Shown here piece after piece: positions 1 to 8,235 of a DNA stretch of 50,007 nt. A model generated the notes under the pieces. That model searched no databases. It was not told where the DNA came from and saw only the letters and a list, made by a program, of their open reading frames with translations. Position 1 is the first letter of the stretch; every line of letters begins with the position of its first letter. This DNA is from Clostridia bacterium (GTDB lineage: Bacteria; Bacillota; Clostridia; TANB77; CAG-508), in the NCBI GenBank assembly GCA_900758165.1, contig CAAEQN010000122.1, forward strand, positions 1 through 50,007. The letters run 5' to 3'. The translations under genes and the position numbers were made by a program.

Positions 1-461
1 ACTTCCATTTCAACTAATTCTAATAATTCTGGATCATCAACCATATCGCATTTATTTAAGTAAACAACGATATATTTAACTCCAACTTGTCTTGCAAGTA
101 ATATATGCTCTCTTGTTTGAGGCATTGGTCCATCAGCTGCTGAAACAACTAATATTGCTCCATCCATTTGAGCTGCACCTGTAATCATGTTTTTAACGTA
201 GTCTGCGTGTCCTGGGCAGTCAACGTGTGCATAATGTCTTTTGTCTGTTTCATATTCAACGTGAGCTGTATTGATTGTAATACCTCTAGCTTGCTCTTCT
301 GGAGCACCATCGATTTGATCATAAGCTTCATATTTAGCTTTTCCTAATAAGCTTAAGTATTTTGTTATAGCTGCTGTTGTTGTTGTTTTACCATGGTCAA
401 CGTGTCCTATTGTACCAATGTTAACGTGTGGCTTTGTTCTTACGAATTTTTCCTTTGCCAT
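1..461 (-). CDS. tuf: Elongation factor Tu, N-terminal part (cut by window edge)
   Basis: EF-Tu is the GTPase that delivers aminoacyl-tRNA to the ribosomal A site in the cytoplasm. The visible N-terminal 153 residues start MAKEKFVRTKPHVN and contain the G1 loop GHVDHGKTT, the switch II motif DCPGHADY and the G4 motif NKCD. ATG is at 459-461 behind a strong AGGAGG. The rest of the gene lies beyond the left edge. It follows fusA on the same strand after 161 nt, the usual rpsL-rpsG-fusA-tuf order. Identification is secure; only the truncation by the window limits it. Confidence 0.98.
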   Translation of the reverse strand, partial: MAKEKFVRTKPHVNIGTIGHVDHGKTTTTAAITKYLSLLGKAKYEAYDQIDGAPEEQARGITINTAHVEYETDKRHYAHVDCPGHADYVKNMITGAAQMDGAILVVSAADGPMPQTREHILLARQVGVKYIVVYLNKCDMVDDPELLELVEME

Positions 462-560
462 TTAAATTTCCTCCTTTAATTTTGAAGCTGAATGTTTAAT
501 TAATATTTTAACGTTACATTCTTAACTTCTATTATTTTTAAAATTAATAACTTTTTAATA

Positions 561-595
561 CTTGCATTTTATAACATATTTTCTTAAAATGCAAG
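561..595 (-). terminator. Hairpin between fusA and tuf
   Basis: A 10-bp perfect inverted repeat (CTTGCATTTT / AAAATGCAAG) sits downstream of the fusA stop and upstream of tuf. No clean T-run follows on the minus strand, so it may be an attenuator or processing hairpin that sets the fusA:tuf ratio rather than a full terminator. Confidence 0.35.
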
Positions 596-622
596 AGTTT
601 TACTTTATTTAATCTCTATTTA

Positions 623-2710
623 TTATTGTTTCTTTGTTCTTGTAGAGATTATTTGCTCTAATATTGATTTTGGAACTTCTTCGTAATGGCTTGGTTCCAT
701 AGAATATGTTCCTCTACCTTGTGTTTTAGAACGTAAGTCTGTTGCATATCCAAACATTTCTGAAAGTGGAATAAATCCTCTTATTACTTGGTTTCCAGCA
801 ACTGATTCCATTCCTTCCATTCTACCACGTCTAGCATTTATATCTCCAATAACATCTCCCATGTATTCTTCTGGAACTGTTATTTCAACTTTCATGATAG
901 GCTCTAGTATAACAGATTTAGCTTGTTTACATCCTTCTTTGAATGCCATTGATGCAGCAATTTTGAAGGCCATTTCTGAAGAGTCAACCTCGTGATATGA
1001 ACCATCAACAAGTGTTGCTTTGAAGTCTATAACTGGGTATCCAGCTAGTATACCGCTCATTGCAGCTTCTCTCATTCCTTCTTCTGTTGGTTTTATAAAT
1101 TCTTTTGGAACTACACCACCAACAATTTTGCTTTCAAATTGTACACCTGAACCTGGCTCTAGTGGTTCCATTTCAAACCATACATCACCATATTGTCCAT
1201 GTCCACCTGATTGACGTACAAATTTACCTTGTACTCTAACTTTATTTCTAATTGTTTCTTTGTAAGAAACTTGTGGTTTACCAACTGTACATTCTACTTT
1301 GAACTCTCTCTTTAATCTGTCAACTATAATGTCTAGGTGAAGCTCACCCATTCCAGCAATTATTGTTTGTCCAGATTCTTGATCTGTCCATGTTTTGAAT
1401 GTTGGGTCTTCTTCAGCAAGTTTTGCTAAAGCTATACCCATTTTTTCACTGTTTGCTTTATCCTTTGGCTCTATAGCTATATCAATAACTGGCTCTGGGA
1501 ATTCCATAGATTCTAGTATAACTGGATGTGCTGGATCGCATAATGTATCACCTGTTGATACTTCTTTTAATCCAACTGCTGCTGCTATATCTCCAGCATA
1601 AACTTTTTCTATATCTTGTCTATGGTTAGCATGCATTAATAGGATTCTTCCTATTCTGTCTTTCTTGTCTTTAGTAGCATTTAATATTGTAGAACCTGTT
1701 GTTAATGTTCCAGAATATACTCTGAAAAAACATAATTTTCCAACAAATGGGTCTGTCATAATCTTAAATGCTAGTGCAGCAAATGGTTCGTTATCATCAG
1801 TTTTTCTTTCTACTTCATTTCCGTCTTCATCTACACCTTTTATAGCAGGTATGTCTAATGGAGATGGTAAGTAGTCAACAACTGCATTTAATAACTCTTG
1901 AACACCTTTATTTTTGTAAGATGATCCGCAAGTTACAAGGACTAAACTATTGTTTATAGTTCCTTTTCTTAAGCCTACTTTGATTTCATCTTCAGATAAT
2001 GTTGCACCATCTAAATATTTCATCATTAAGTCATCATCTTGTTCTGCTGCTGCTTCTATCATTTCTTCTCTGTATTTTTCAGCATCTGCTTTCATATCTT
2101 CAGGAATATCACATTCTTCAATGTCTTTTCCTAAATCATCCTTATGAATAAATGCTCTCATTTTCATTAAATCAACTATACCTTTGAAGTTATCTTCTGA
2201 ACCAATAGGTAATTGAATTGGAACTGGATGTGCTCCTAATCTTGTTTTTATTTGGTTAACACAAGCATAGAAATCTGCTCCTGTTATATCCATTTTATTT
2301 ACATATACCATTCTTGGAACTTTATATTTATCAGCTTGTCTCCAAACTGTTTCAGATTGTGGTTGAACTCCACCTTTTGCAGCTAAAACAAGTATTGCAC
2401 TGTCTAAAACTCTTAAAGATCTTTCAACCTCAACAGTAAAGTCAACGTGTCCTGGGGTATCTATTATATTTATTCTATTACCTTTCCATTGGCAAGTTGT
2501 TGCAGCAGATGTTATTGTTATACCTCTTTCTTGCTCTTGAACCATCCAGTCCATAGTAGCTTCACCATCGTGAACTTCACCTATTTTGTGAGTTCTACCT
2601 GTATAAAAAAGTATTCTCTCTGTTGTAGTTGTTTTTCCTGCATCTATGTGGGCCATTATTCCTATATTTCTAGTTTTCTCCAAAGGAAACTCTCTTTTGT
2701 CTGTGGCCAT
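623..2710 (-). CDS. fusA: Elongation factor G
   Basis: EF-G is the translocase GTPase, 695 aa, the normal bacterial length. Visible motifs are the P-loop AHIDAGKTTTTERIL near residue 20, DTPGHVDF (G3) and NKMD (G4), then domain II, the domain IV region with GGHGQYGDV, and a C-terminal domain with the MEPSHYEEVP type ending. Start ATG follows an AGGAGG-type site. It lies 43 nt after rpsG and before tuf, in the conserved str order. Nothing is unusual in the protein. Confidence 0.99.
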   Translation of the reverse strand: MATDKREFPLEKTRNIGIMAHIDAGKTTTTERILFYTGRTHKIGEVHDGEATMDWMVQEQERGITITSAATTCQWKGNRINIIDTPGHVDFTVEVERSLRVLDSAILVLAAKGGVQPQSETVWRQADKYKVPRMVYVNKMDITGADFYACVNQIKTRLGAHPVPIQLPIGSEDNFKGIVDLMKMRAFIHKDDLGKDIEECDIPEDMKADAEKYREEMIEAAAEQDDDLMMKYLDGATLSEDEIKVGLRKGTINNSLVLVTCGSSYKNKGVQELLNAVVDYLPSPLDIPAIKGVDEDGNEVERKTDDNEPFAALAFKIMTDPFVGKLCFFRVYSGTLTTGSTILNATKDKKDRIGRILLMHANHRQDIEKVYAGDIAAAVGLKEVSTGDTLCDPAHPVILESMEFPEPVIDIAIEPKDKANSEKMGIALAKLAEEDPTFKTWTDQESGQTIIAGMGELHLDIIVDRLKREFKVECTVGKPQVSYKETIRNKVRVQGKFVRQSGGHGQYGDVWFEMEPLEPGSGVQFESKIVGGVVPKEFIKPTEEGMREAAMSGILAGYPVIDFKATLVDGSYHEVDSSEMAFKIAASMAFKEGCKQAKSVILEPIMKVEITVPEEYMGDVIGDINARRGRMEGMESVAGNQVIRGFIPLSEMFGYATDLRSKTQGRGTYSMEPSHYEEVPKSILEQIISTRTKKQ

Positions 2711-2753
2711 TTTCTATTTTTCCTCCTTTTATTACATATCTATTGTTTAAATT

Positions 2754-3224
2754 TTAGAATTTGTAATGAGCAAAAGCCTTATTAGCTTCAGCCATCTTAT
2801 GCATATCTTCTTTCTTCTTGAAAGCTCCACCATTTCCAGCTACTGCATCCATTATTTCTCCAGCTAATTTTTCTGCCATTGTTTTTTCATGTCTATTTCT
2901 AGCATAATTAACTAACCATCTTAATCCTAATGTTTGTCTTCTTTCTGGTCTGATTTCTAATGGTACTTGATATGTTGCACCACCAATTCTTCTTGCCTTA
3001 ACTTCAAGAACTGGCATTACATTATTTAGTGCTTCTTCAAATACTTCTAGTGGATTCTTTTGCTCTTTTTCCTTTATGATATCAAATGCATCATAAACGA
3101 TTGTTTGAGCTACTGTTTTTTTACCATCTAGCATTACATTGTTAATTAATTTTGTAACAACTTTGCTATTATAGATTGGATCTGGTAAAACTTCTCTTTT
3201 TGCTATATATCCTTTTCTTGGCAC
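2754..3224 (-). CDS. rpsG: 30S ribosomal protein S7
   Basis: S7 binds the 3' major domain of 16S rRNA and nucleates assembly of the small-subunit head. The 156-aa length is standard. Recognisable parts are the N-terminal MPRKGYIAKREV, the central VKARRIGGATYQVPLE and RWLVNYARNR segments and a short C-terminal KAFAHYKF. Translation starts at GTG (3222-3224) behind GGAGGG. It is 246 nt from rpsL and 43 nt from fusA on the same strand. The stretch 3225-3469 holds no ORF that I can support. Confidence 0.99.
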   Translation of the reverse strand: MPRKGYIAKREVLPDPIYNSKVVTKLINNVMLDGKKTVAQTIVYDAFDIIKEKEQKNPLEVFEEALNNVMPVLEVKARRIGGATYQVPLEIRPERRQTLGLRWLVNYARNRHEKTMAEKLAGEIMDAVAGNGGAFKKKEDMHKMAEANKAFAHYKF

Positions 3225-3469
3225 TATTCTTCCCTCCTTATAAAATTTGATACTATTTATTCGCCTAGTATCTTCGGTACTCTAAAAAGTTTAATACTAT
3301 ATTGTAAAAACAATATAAGCTTTTCGCTTATTCTTCTTAAAACTTTTCTAGTTTAGTGCTATATAATTTATTTTAAATTTAAGTACCTTAAATTAATAAG
3401 TTATATGCACTATAATGTAGATCTATTATCGTAAAAATTTTGAATTAAACGTAGCTTAAATTTTTAGAA

Positions 3470-3883
3470 TTATTTTTTAGGACGTTTAGCCCCATACTTT
3501 GATCTACCTTGCATTCTGTCTTTAACACCTGCTGTATCTAAAGTTCCTCTTATAATGTGGTATCTAACACCTGGAAGATCTTTTACTCTTCCTCCTCTTA
3601 TAAGAACAACACTATGCTCTTGTAAGTTGTGTCCAATTCCAGGGATATAAGATGTTACTTCATAGCCATTTGAAAGTTTAACTCTGGCAACCTTTCTCAA
3701 AGCAGAGTTTGGCTTTTTAGGTGTAACAGTTTTTACTACAGTACATACCCCTCTTTTTTGTGGTGCTTTTCTATTTGTCATTTTTTTCTTCATAGAATTG
3801 TAACCATGTTGAAGAGCTGGTGATGTAGATTTTGTTGTTGTAGTTTTTCTTCCTTTTCTTACTAATTGGTTTATTGTTGGCAC
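3470..3883 (-). CDS. rpsL: 30S ribosomal protein S12
   Basis: S12 lies at the decoding centre. The 137-aa protein has the universal TPKKPNSALRKVA block (streptomycin-site lysine present), the PGIGHNLQEHS block and the PGVRYHIIRG block. The start is GTG at 3881-3883 with AGGAGG at 3894-3899. The N-terminal extension has the length seen in Bacillus S12. It is the first gene of the visible str unit. rpoB/rpoC, often found directly upstream in Firmicutes, is absent here: a terminator and a cell-wall gene come first. Confidence 0.99.
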   Translation of the reverse strand: MPTINQLVRKGRKTTTTKSTSPALQHGYNSMKKKMTNRKAPQKRGVCTVVKTVTPKKPNSALRKVARVKLSNGYEVTSYIPGIGHNLQEHSVVLIRGGRVKDLPGVRYHIIRGTLDTAGVKDRMQGRSKYGAKRPKK

Positions 3884-3945
3884 TTAAATTTCACCTCCTA
3901 TTTTTTACTTTTCTATTTAAAATAGCTAAATTTCTTTTTTGCAAA

Positions 3946-3980
3946 AATAATAAAGCTACTTTTAAACTAGCTTTATTATT
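3946..3980 (-). terminator. Terminator-like hairpin between dacF-type gene and rpsL
   Basis: A perfect 13-bp inverted repeat (left AATAATAAAGCTA) with a 9-nt loop. On the minus strand it ends in TTATTATTTTT. It separates the broken carboxypeptidase gene from rpsL, so the str genes probably have their own promoter just after it. Confidence 0.55.
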
Positions 3981-4051
3981 TTATCATATTGTTCTTTCAA
4001 AGTCAATATTTTGTTGTAACTTTTTTCCACTTTCCGTAAGGTTTTGAGCTT

Positions 4052-5322
4052 TTATTTTAGGTCACATATTTGATAAAATTTTATATTATTTTTAAAATAA
4101 TCTTCCCAACTTTTTTTATTAATTTCTTTACTGCTTTTAATATCTACTGTCTCTATAATATTGTCATTTAGCTTAATTGTAAGTGTTCCTACTTTTTGAT
4201 TTTTAAATACTGGAGCTTTTAATTGTGTTACAGTATTTATATTATATTCAAATTTATCAATTTCTGTTTCTCTTACGGGAATAGTAGTTTTATCAAATTC
4301 TGATAGCTGTAATTCTATTTCTTCTTCTTTTCCCTTTATTATTTTTATTCTTTTAGAATTTATAGTCTTCCATTTTTCAAATTCTTCTCGTGCTTTTTCT
4401 TCAATACTTACGTTTTTAAAATTTGAGAATGTATATTCTATTAATTTCACACTATCTTTCGTTCTATCCTTCTTTGTATCAGCTCCTAAAACTACGGTTA
4501 TTATATCTATATCTCCTCTTTTAGTTTCTGTTACTAAACACCTGCCTGCTCCATTTGTAAATCCTGTCTTTACTCCAACTACGCCATTTACAACTCCTAA
4601 TAATTCGTTAGTATTGCTTATTTGTCTTGGTATTTTGTTGATGTATATAGTGGTTTCCTTTGTACCAACAATTTCAGCAAATTTTTTGTTCTTCATAGCA
4701 TAATCAGTTAATCTCGCAAGTTCGTATGCAGTTGTATAATGTTCATTATTGTCTAATCCATGAGGAGTTATAAAATGTGTGTTTGTTAATCCTAAATCTT
4801 GAGCCTTTTGATTCATCATGTCTGCAAATCCTTGTACACTTCCACCAACATGCTCTGCTATTGCTACAGCTGCATCATTTCCGTGATCGTAACATTAGTC
4901 CATATAATAAATCGTTAATAGTTAATTTGTCTCCGTTTTTTTAGTCCAAGTCTTGAGCCTCCTGTTCCTCCCGCTTTTGCACTTACTGTTACTTCATCAT
5001 TTAAACTTGCATTTTCTAATACAATTGTTGCTGTCATTATTTTTGTAGTTGATGCCATTGCAACTTTTGCATTCTCGTTTTTCCCGTACAATATAGTTTT
5101 TGAATTTCTATCATAAACAATGCATCTTCTAGAATTCAATGTAGGTTGACCTGTAATGTTTTTTGAAACTTGACTAATATTATCATCTTTTAGTTCTTCT
5201 ATTACTTCAGATATTTCAGATTTATCTTCATCAATATCGTCTGCATATATATTTTTTGTGTTTAAGATAGAAATAATTATCAAGGTTAATAAAATAACTT
5301 TAAATACTTTTTTATTTTTCAC
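4052..5322 (-). pseudogene. D-alanyl-D-alanine carboxypeptidase (DacF/PBP5-like) with two frameshifts
   Basis: Serine DD-carboxypeptidases trim the pentapeptide of peptidoglycan outside the membrane. The gene is read in two pieces, 4915-5322 (GTG start, signal peptide, catalytic STTK at residues 91-94) and 4052-4819 (KTG box in VGVKTGFTNGAGR, then the C-terminal PBP5-type domain). The bridge at 4884-4934 reads GDKLTINDLLYGLMLRS in a third frame. Removing one extra base near 4935 and one near 4883 restores a 422-aa protein with a normal SGN motif. All three catalytic motifs are otherwise intact. This is either a recent pseudogene or two assembly errors; both extra bases are G on the plus strand. 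Confidence 0.85.
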
Positions 5323-5379
5323 GTAATATTACCTCTATTTAATTATAAATTTGTTATATTTAAATTTATGAACTCAACA

Positions 5380-5410
5380 AAAAAAATATGAGAAATTCCC
5401 ATATTTTTTT
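5380..5410 (-). terminator. Terminator at the end of the T4SS-like operon
   Basis: An 11-bp inverted repeat (AAAAAAATATG / CATATTTTTTT) lies 18 nt past the stop of the last operon gene. The minus strand ends in a run of eight T. It may work in both directions and it isolates the carboxypeptidase gene from the operon. Confidence 0.7.
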
Positions 5411-5427
5411 AATAGATACATTTTATT

Positions 5428-6840
5428 CTAATGATTTAATAATCGTTCTAAAGCCTCTTCTTCAGGAGTTGGTCTTTCGCCTCTGTCTTCTCTTTTTGTT
5501 TCTTCTTCTTTTTGTTCTGATTGTTTTTCTTCTTGTTCTGTTGCTATTTCTTCAATTTTGTCTGCAGAACAATCTCCATCTGCTTTTTCAAATTCTTGTG
5601 TATATTCTTCTACAGTCATTCCATACAATTCAGCTTGCTTTCTTAATGTTGTTATTTCTTTATTATGCAAAGTTACTTCTTCATCTATATCTATTGCTTT
5701 ATCATTATTTTTATTATTATCTATATTTTTCAATTCGGTTTCATTAGAGCCATGTTCTTTTATTTGTTCTTCAGCCTTATTTATTGTATCTTTCAATTCG
5801 TAATCTGTAGTTCGTGTATCATTCATAAATTCTTTTACTTCTCTTGTTGTAGGTCTTTGAGTAGTTGATTTTATGCTGCTTCCTATAAATTTATTTTCTC
5901 CAGGGCTCTTTCTTATATATGTGGTTTCTACTATTCCATATTGTCCTATTGAAACAGAGAAACCTTCTTTGCCATTTGGCATCGTAAATAGTGCTGCTGT
6001 TTGTTGTTCTTTTACAGCAGAGCCATCTCTATTTATTGAATAAATTTCCTTGCCGGTATTTACTCCCTGTCTTTCTTCTAATCCTTCTATTTGTTCAACA
6101 TTACCATCTGTTGTTATTCCCCAAAATGCAAACCTAGAATTTCCCTTGGTATCTCTGTTTGAAGAAACTACAAATACTTTGGTATATTTTCCTTTAACTC
6201 CAGCTATATCTTCAAAGCTTTCTGCGTCTGTAACTCTTTCTTGCGGTTTTATACTAGAACAAGATTTTATATCTGATTCTTTTATTCCCGATTTTTTTGC
6301 TATTTTTTCTAAAGTTTCTTCTTCACTACTTTGATTATTTAAAGGTTCTTCTTTGTCTTCTATCTTTTCTTTATTTTCTTCTTCACCTTCAAGAGACTTT
6401 TGTCTAGTCTCCTCCATCTCGCCTTTTGTAAGTTCTAAATCTTCTTTAGAAAATTCTTCTGGTAATTTAAATTTCATATCTGGATCTGCTTTTTCTATAG
6501 CTAGAGCAAATCTTGGGTCTATTTTGGATATTTGGTCTTTATACTCCTCAGAAAATATAATCCTTCCGTTTTCAGTAACTGTTGCTATTAATGTACTATC
6601 ATTGTAAATTTTATATGATTCTTTGTTATTTTCATCAAAAATTTTGACTACATAAACTTTTTGTTCTGCAATTCCCATATTTTTATCAGTTGGTTGCAAC
6701 AATACTAAATCATCAAAATATGTTATGCTGCTAACATCATCTTTACTACCTTTTATAGCATTTTCCTCTGTTATTTGAGTGTATAATTCTGATATTTTTT
6801 GTTTTATTTTTTCTTGTTTTTGAATTTGCTTTTCTTCCAT
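5428..6840 (-). CDS. Soluble acidic protein of unknown function, last gene of the T4SS-like operon
   Basis: I do not recognise this 470-aa protein. It has no signal peptide and no membrane segment. Residues 1-30 look like a charged coiled coil. A central part (about 190-340) is rich in beta-forming residues (GKYTKVFVVSS, RFAFWGITTDGNV, GFSVSIGQYG). The C-terminal 80 residues are very charged and rich in Glu/Gln/Lys. Start ATG has AAAGGA upstream. It closes the operon, 27 nt after the NTF2-repeat gene and before a strong terminator. A soluble, tail-charged protein at the end of a T4SS locus could be a secreted substrate or a cytoplasmic accessory factor; this is inference only. Confidence 0.75.
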   Translation of the reverse strand: MEEKQIQKQEKIKQKISELYTQITEENAIKGSKDDVSSITYFDDLVLLQPTDKNMGIAEQKVYVVKIFDENNKESYKIYNDSTLIATVTENGRIIFSEEYKDQISKIDPRFALAIEKADPDMKFKLPEEFSKEDLELTKGEMEETRQKSLEGEEENKEKIEDKEEPLNNQSSEEETLEKIAKKSGIKESDIKSCSSIKPQERVTDAESFEDIAGVKGKYTKVFVVSSNRDTKGNSRFAFWGITTDGNVEQIEGLEERQGVNTGKEIYSINRDGSAVKEQQTAALFTMPNGKEGFSVSIGQYGIVETTYIRKSPGENKFIGSSIKSTTQRPTTREVKEFMNDTRTTDYELKDTINKAEEQIKEHGSNETELKNIDNNKNNDKAIDIDEEVTLHNKEITTLRKQAELYGMTVEEYTQEFEKADGDCSADKIEEIATEQEEKQSEQKEEETKREDRGERPTPEEEALERLLNH

Positions 6841-6867
6841 TTAATTACATTGTCCTTTCTTAAGAAA

Positions 6868-8220
6868 TTATTGTATACTAAATGACATTTCGTAATCTGT
6901 ACCTTCTTTTAATTTCATTACAACTTTTATTTTTTTGGTTTGTGTAGTATTGTCCATGTTCATTACTTTTACTTGTGCAACATATACATTATCTTGTTTT
7001 TGTACGCTTGAACATTCAAAATTATTATTTATATATATATTGCTTTGCAAATATTCTTTTAATGACTCTTCTGTTTTAAAGTTAGTCTCTTTAAAAGTAT
7101 TGTTTAATTTGTTATATACATATCTATAGTCTTTGTTGTTAATTGCTGTCTTTATTTTTTCTATGTTCATTGCTACTTTGTTTTCATTGCTTGAAGAATT
7201 ATATTTTTCTAAAACATCTGGTAAATCGATTGTATACGCATCTAAAATTACAGTATAATCCATAGCAGCTTTTACATTAAATAAATAATAATTTCCATAA
7301 ACATCAACACATTCTATTTGTTTATATTTATCTTTATTTGTTATATTATATTGCTCAATTCCTTTTAGTTGCAATTTACCAATGTATTCTTTATACTTAT
7401 CTTCATCATTAAACTCTTCAAAACTCTTTATTCCTTTTGCATCTAAAGTTTCCAATTGTTCTACGTTTTGTTTTATATATTCTTTATATTCGTTAATATT
7501 AGGAAATCTTTTTGTTCTATATTCTTCGTTTAATAACTTATAAGCTTCTTCACTGTTTGAAACTGCATTATATATATAATCATCAAAATATTTTTTTGCT
7601 ATTTTTTCCTTTTCTAGCACTATTTTATTAAATTCATTGTATTTATTACGACTTACACTTTTATTGTTTTCTTCTATTTTATTTTCTTCTACAAAATCAT
7701 TGTACTCCTTTTCTAATAAAGGTGTAATGCAAAAAGACATTGTATTTTTATCTATATTTATTTTATAATATACTTTGGTCTTTTGCTTATTGTTGCTCAC
7801 TATCTGTCCAAAACAGTAATAAATAGGTTTATAGATATCATCTCTTACATAAGCTTTTGTTAATTCAAAATCACCATTATAATTTATATTACTCTTTAAA
7901 TTTTTTATAATATTGTCTGTAGTTATGTTGTTATCATTAATATATTCTTCATCTAAAATATTATATACGGCGGTTTCATTTTCTACTTTTACATATAAAC
8001 AATATTTCTTTAAAATTGATTCTAAAGAAAAGAAATCTACTTCTTCTTTTACTTGTTCTATTTTTTCAGAATTCTCTTCGTAATTAATTTCTTCAGTTGG
8101 ATAATACTCAAATTCATCAGGTTGCTTTATTTTATTTTTTTTACTTATAGCAAAAATTATTATCATCAATATAATGATTATTACTATAAAAATTATTATT
8201 ATCTTTTTTAATTTATCCAA
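6868..8220 (-). CDS. Membrane-anchored protein with three NTF2/VirB8-like repeats
   Basis: The 450-aa protein has one N-terminal membrane segment (residues 6-25) followed by an acidic linker and a long extracytoplasmic part. Three related units are visible: VYNILDEEYINDN with IIKNL, YKLLNEEYRTKRF with EYIKQN, and YNKLNNTFKETNF with EYLQSN, each followed by beta-rich sequence. This is the pattern of NTF2-like domains as in VirB8 and TcpC of Gram-positive conjugation systems, where they form the outer assembly platform. Start is TTG at 8218-8220, seven nt from AGGAGG. It is 15 nt from the wall-hydrolase gene upstream. The fold call is inference from residue pattern. Confidence 0.7.
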   Translation of the reverse strand: MDKLKKIIIIFIVIIIILMIIIFAISKKNKIKQPDEFEYYPTEEINYEENSEKIEQVKEEVDFFSLESILKKYCLYVKVENETAVYNILDEEYINDNNITTDNIIKNLKSNINYNGDFELTKAYVRDDIYKPIYYCFGQIVSNNKQKTKVYYKINIDKNTMSFCITPLLEKEYNDFVEENKIEENNKSVSRNKYNEFNKIVLEKEKIAKKYFDDYIYNAVSNSEEAYKLLNEEYRTKRFPNINEYKEYIKQNVEQLETLDAKGIKSFEEFNDEDKYKEYIGKLQLKGIEQYNITNKDKYKQIECVDVYGNYYLFNVKAAMDYTVILDAYTIDLPDVLEKYNSSSNENKVAMNIEKIKTAINNKDYRYVYNKLNNTFKETNFKTEESLKEYLQSNIYINNNFECSSVQKQDNVYVAQVKVMNMDNTTQTKKIKVVMKLKEGTDYEMSFSIQ

Positions 8221-8235
8221 TTAAATTCCTCCTCG

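Noticed and set aside
3225..3469. Possible small gene or RNA between rpsL and rpsG
   Set aside because: No start with a ribosome site and no stable structure beyond a short weak hairpin near 3265-3285.
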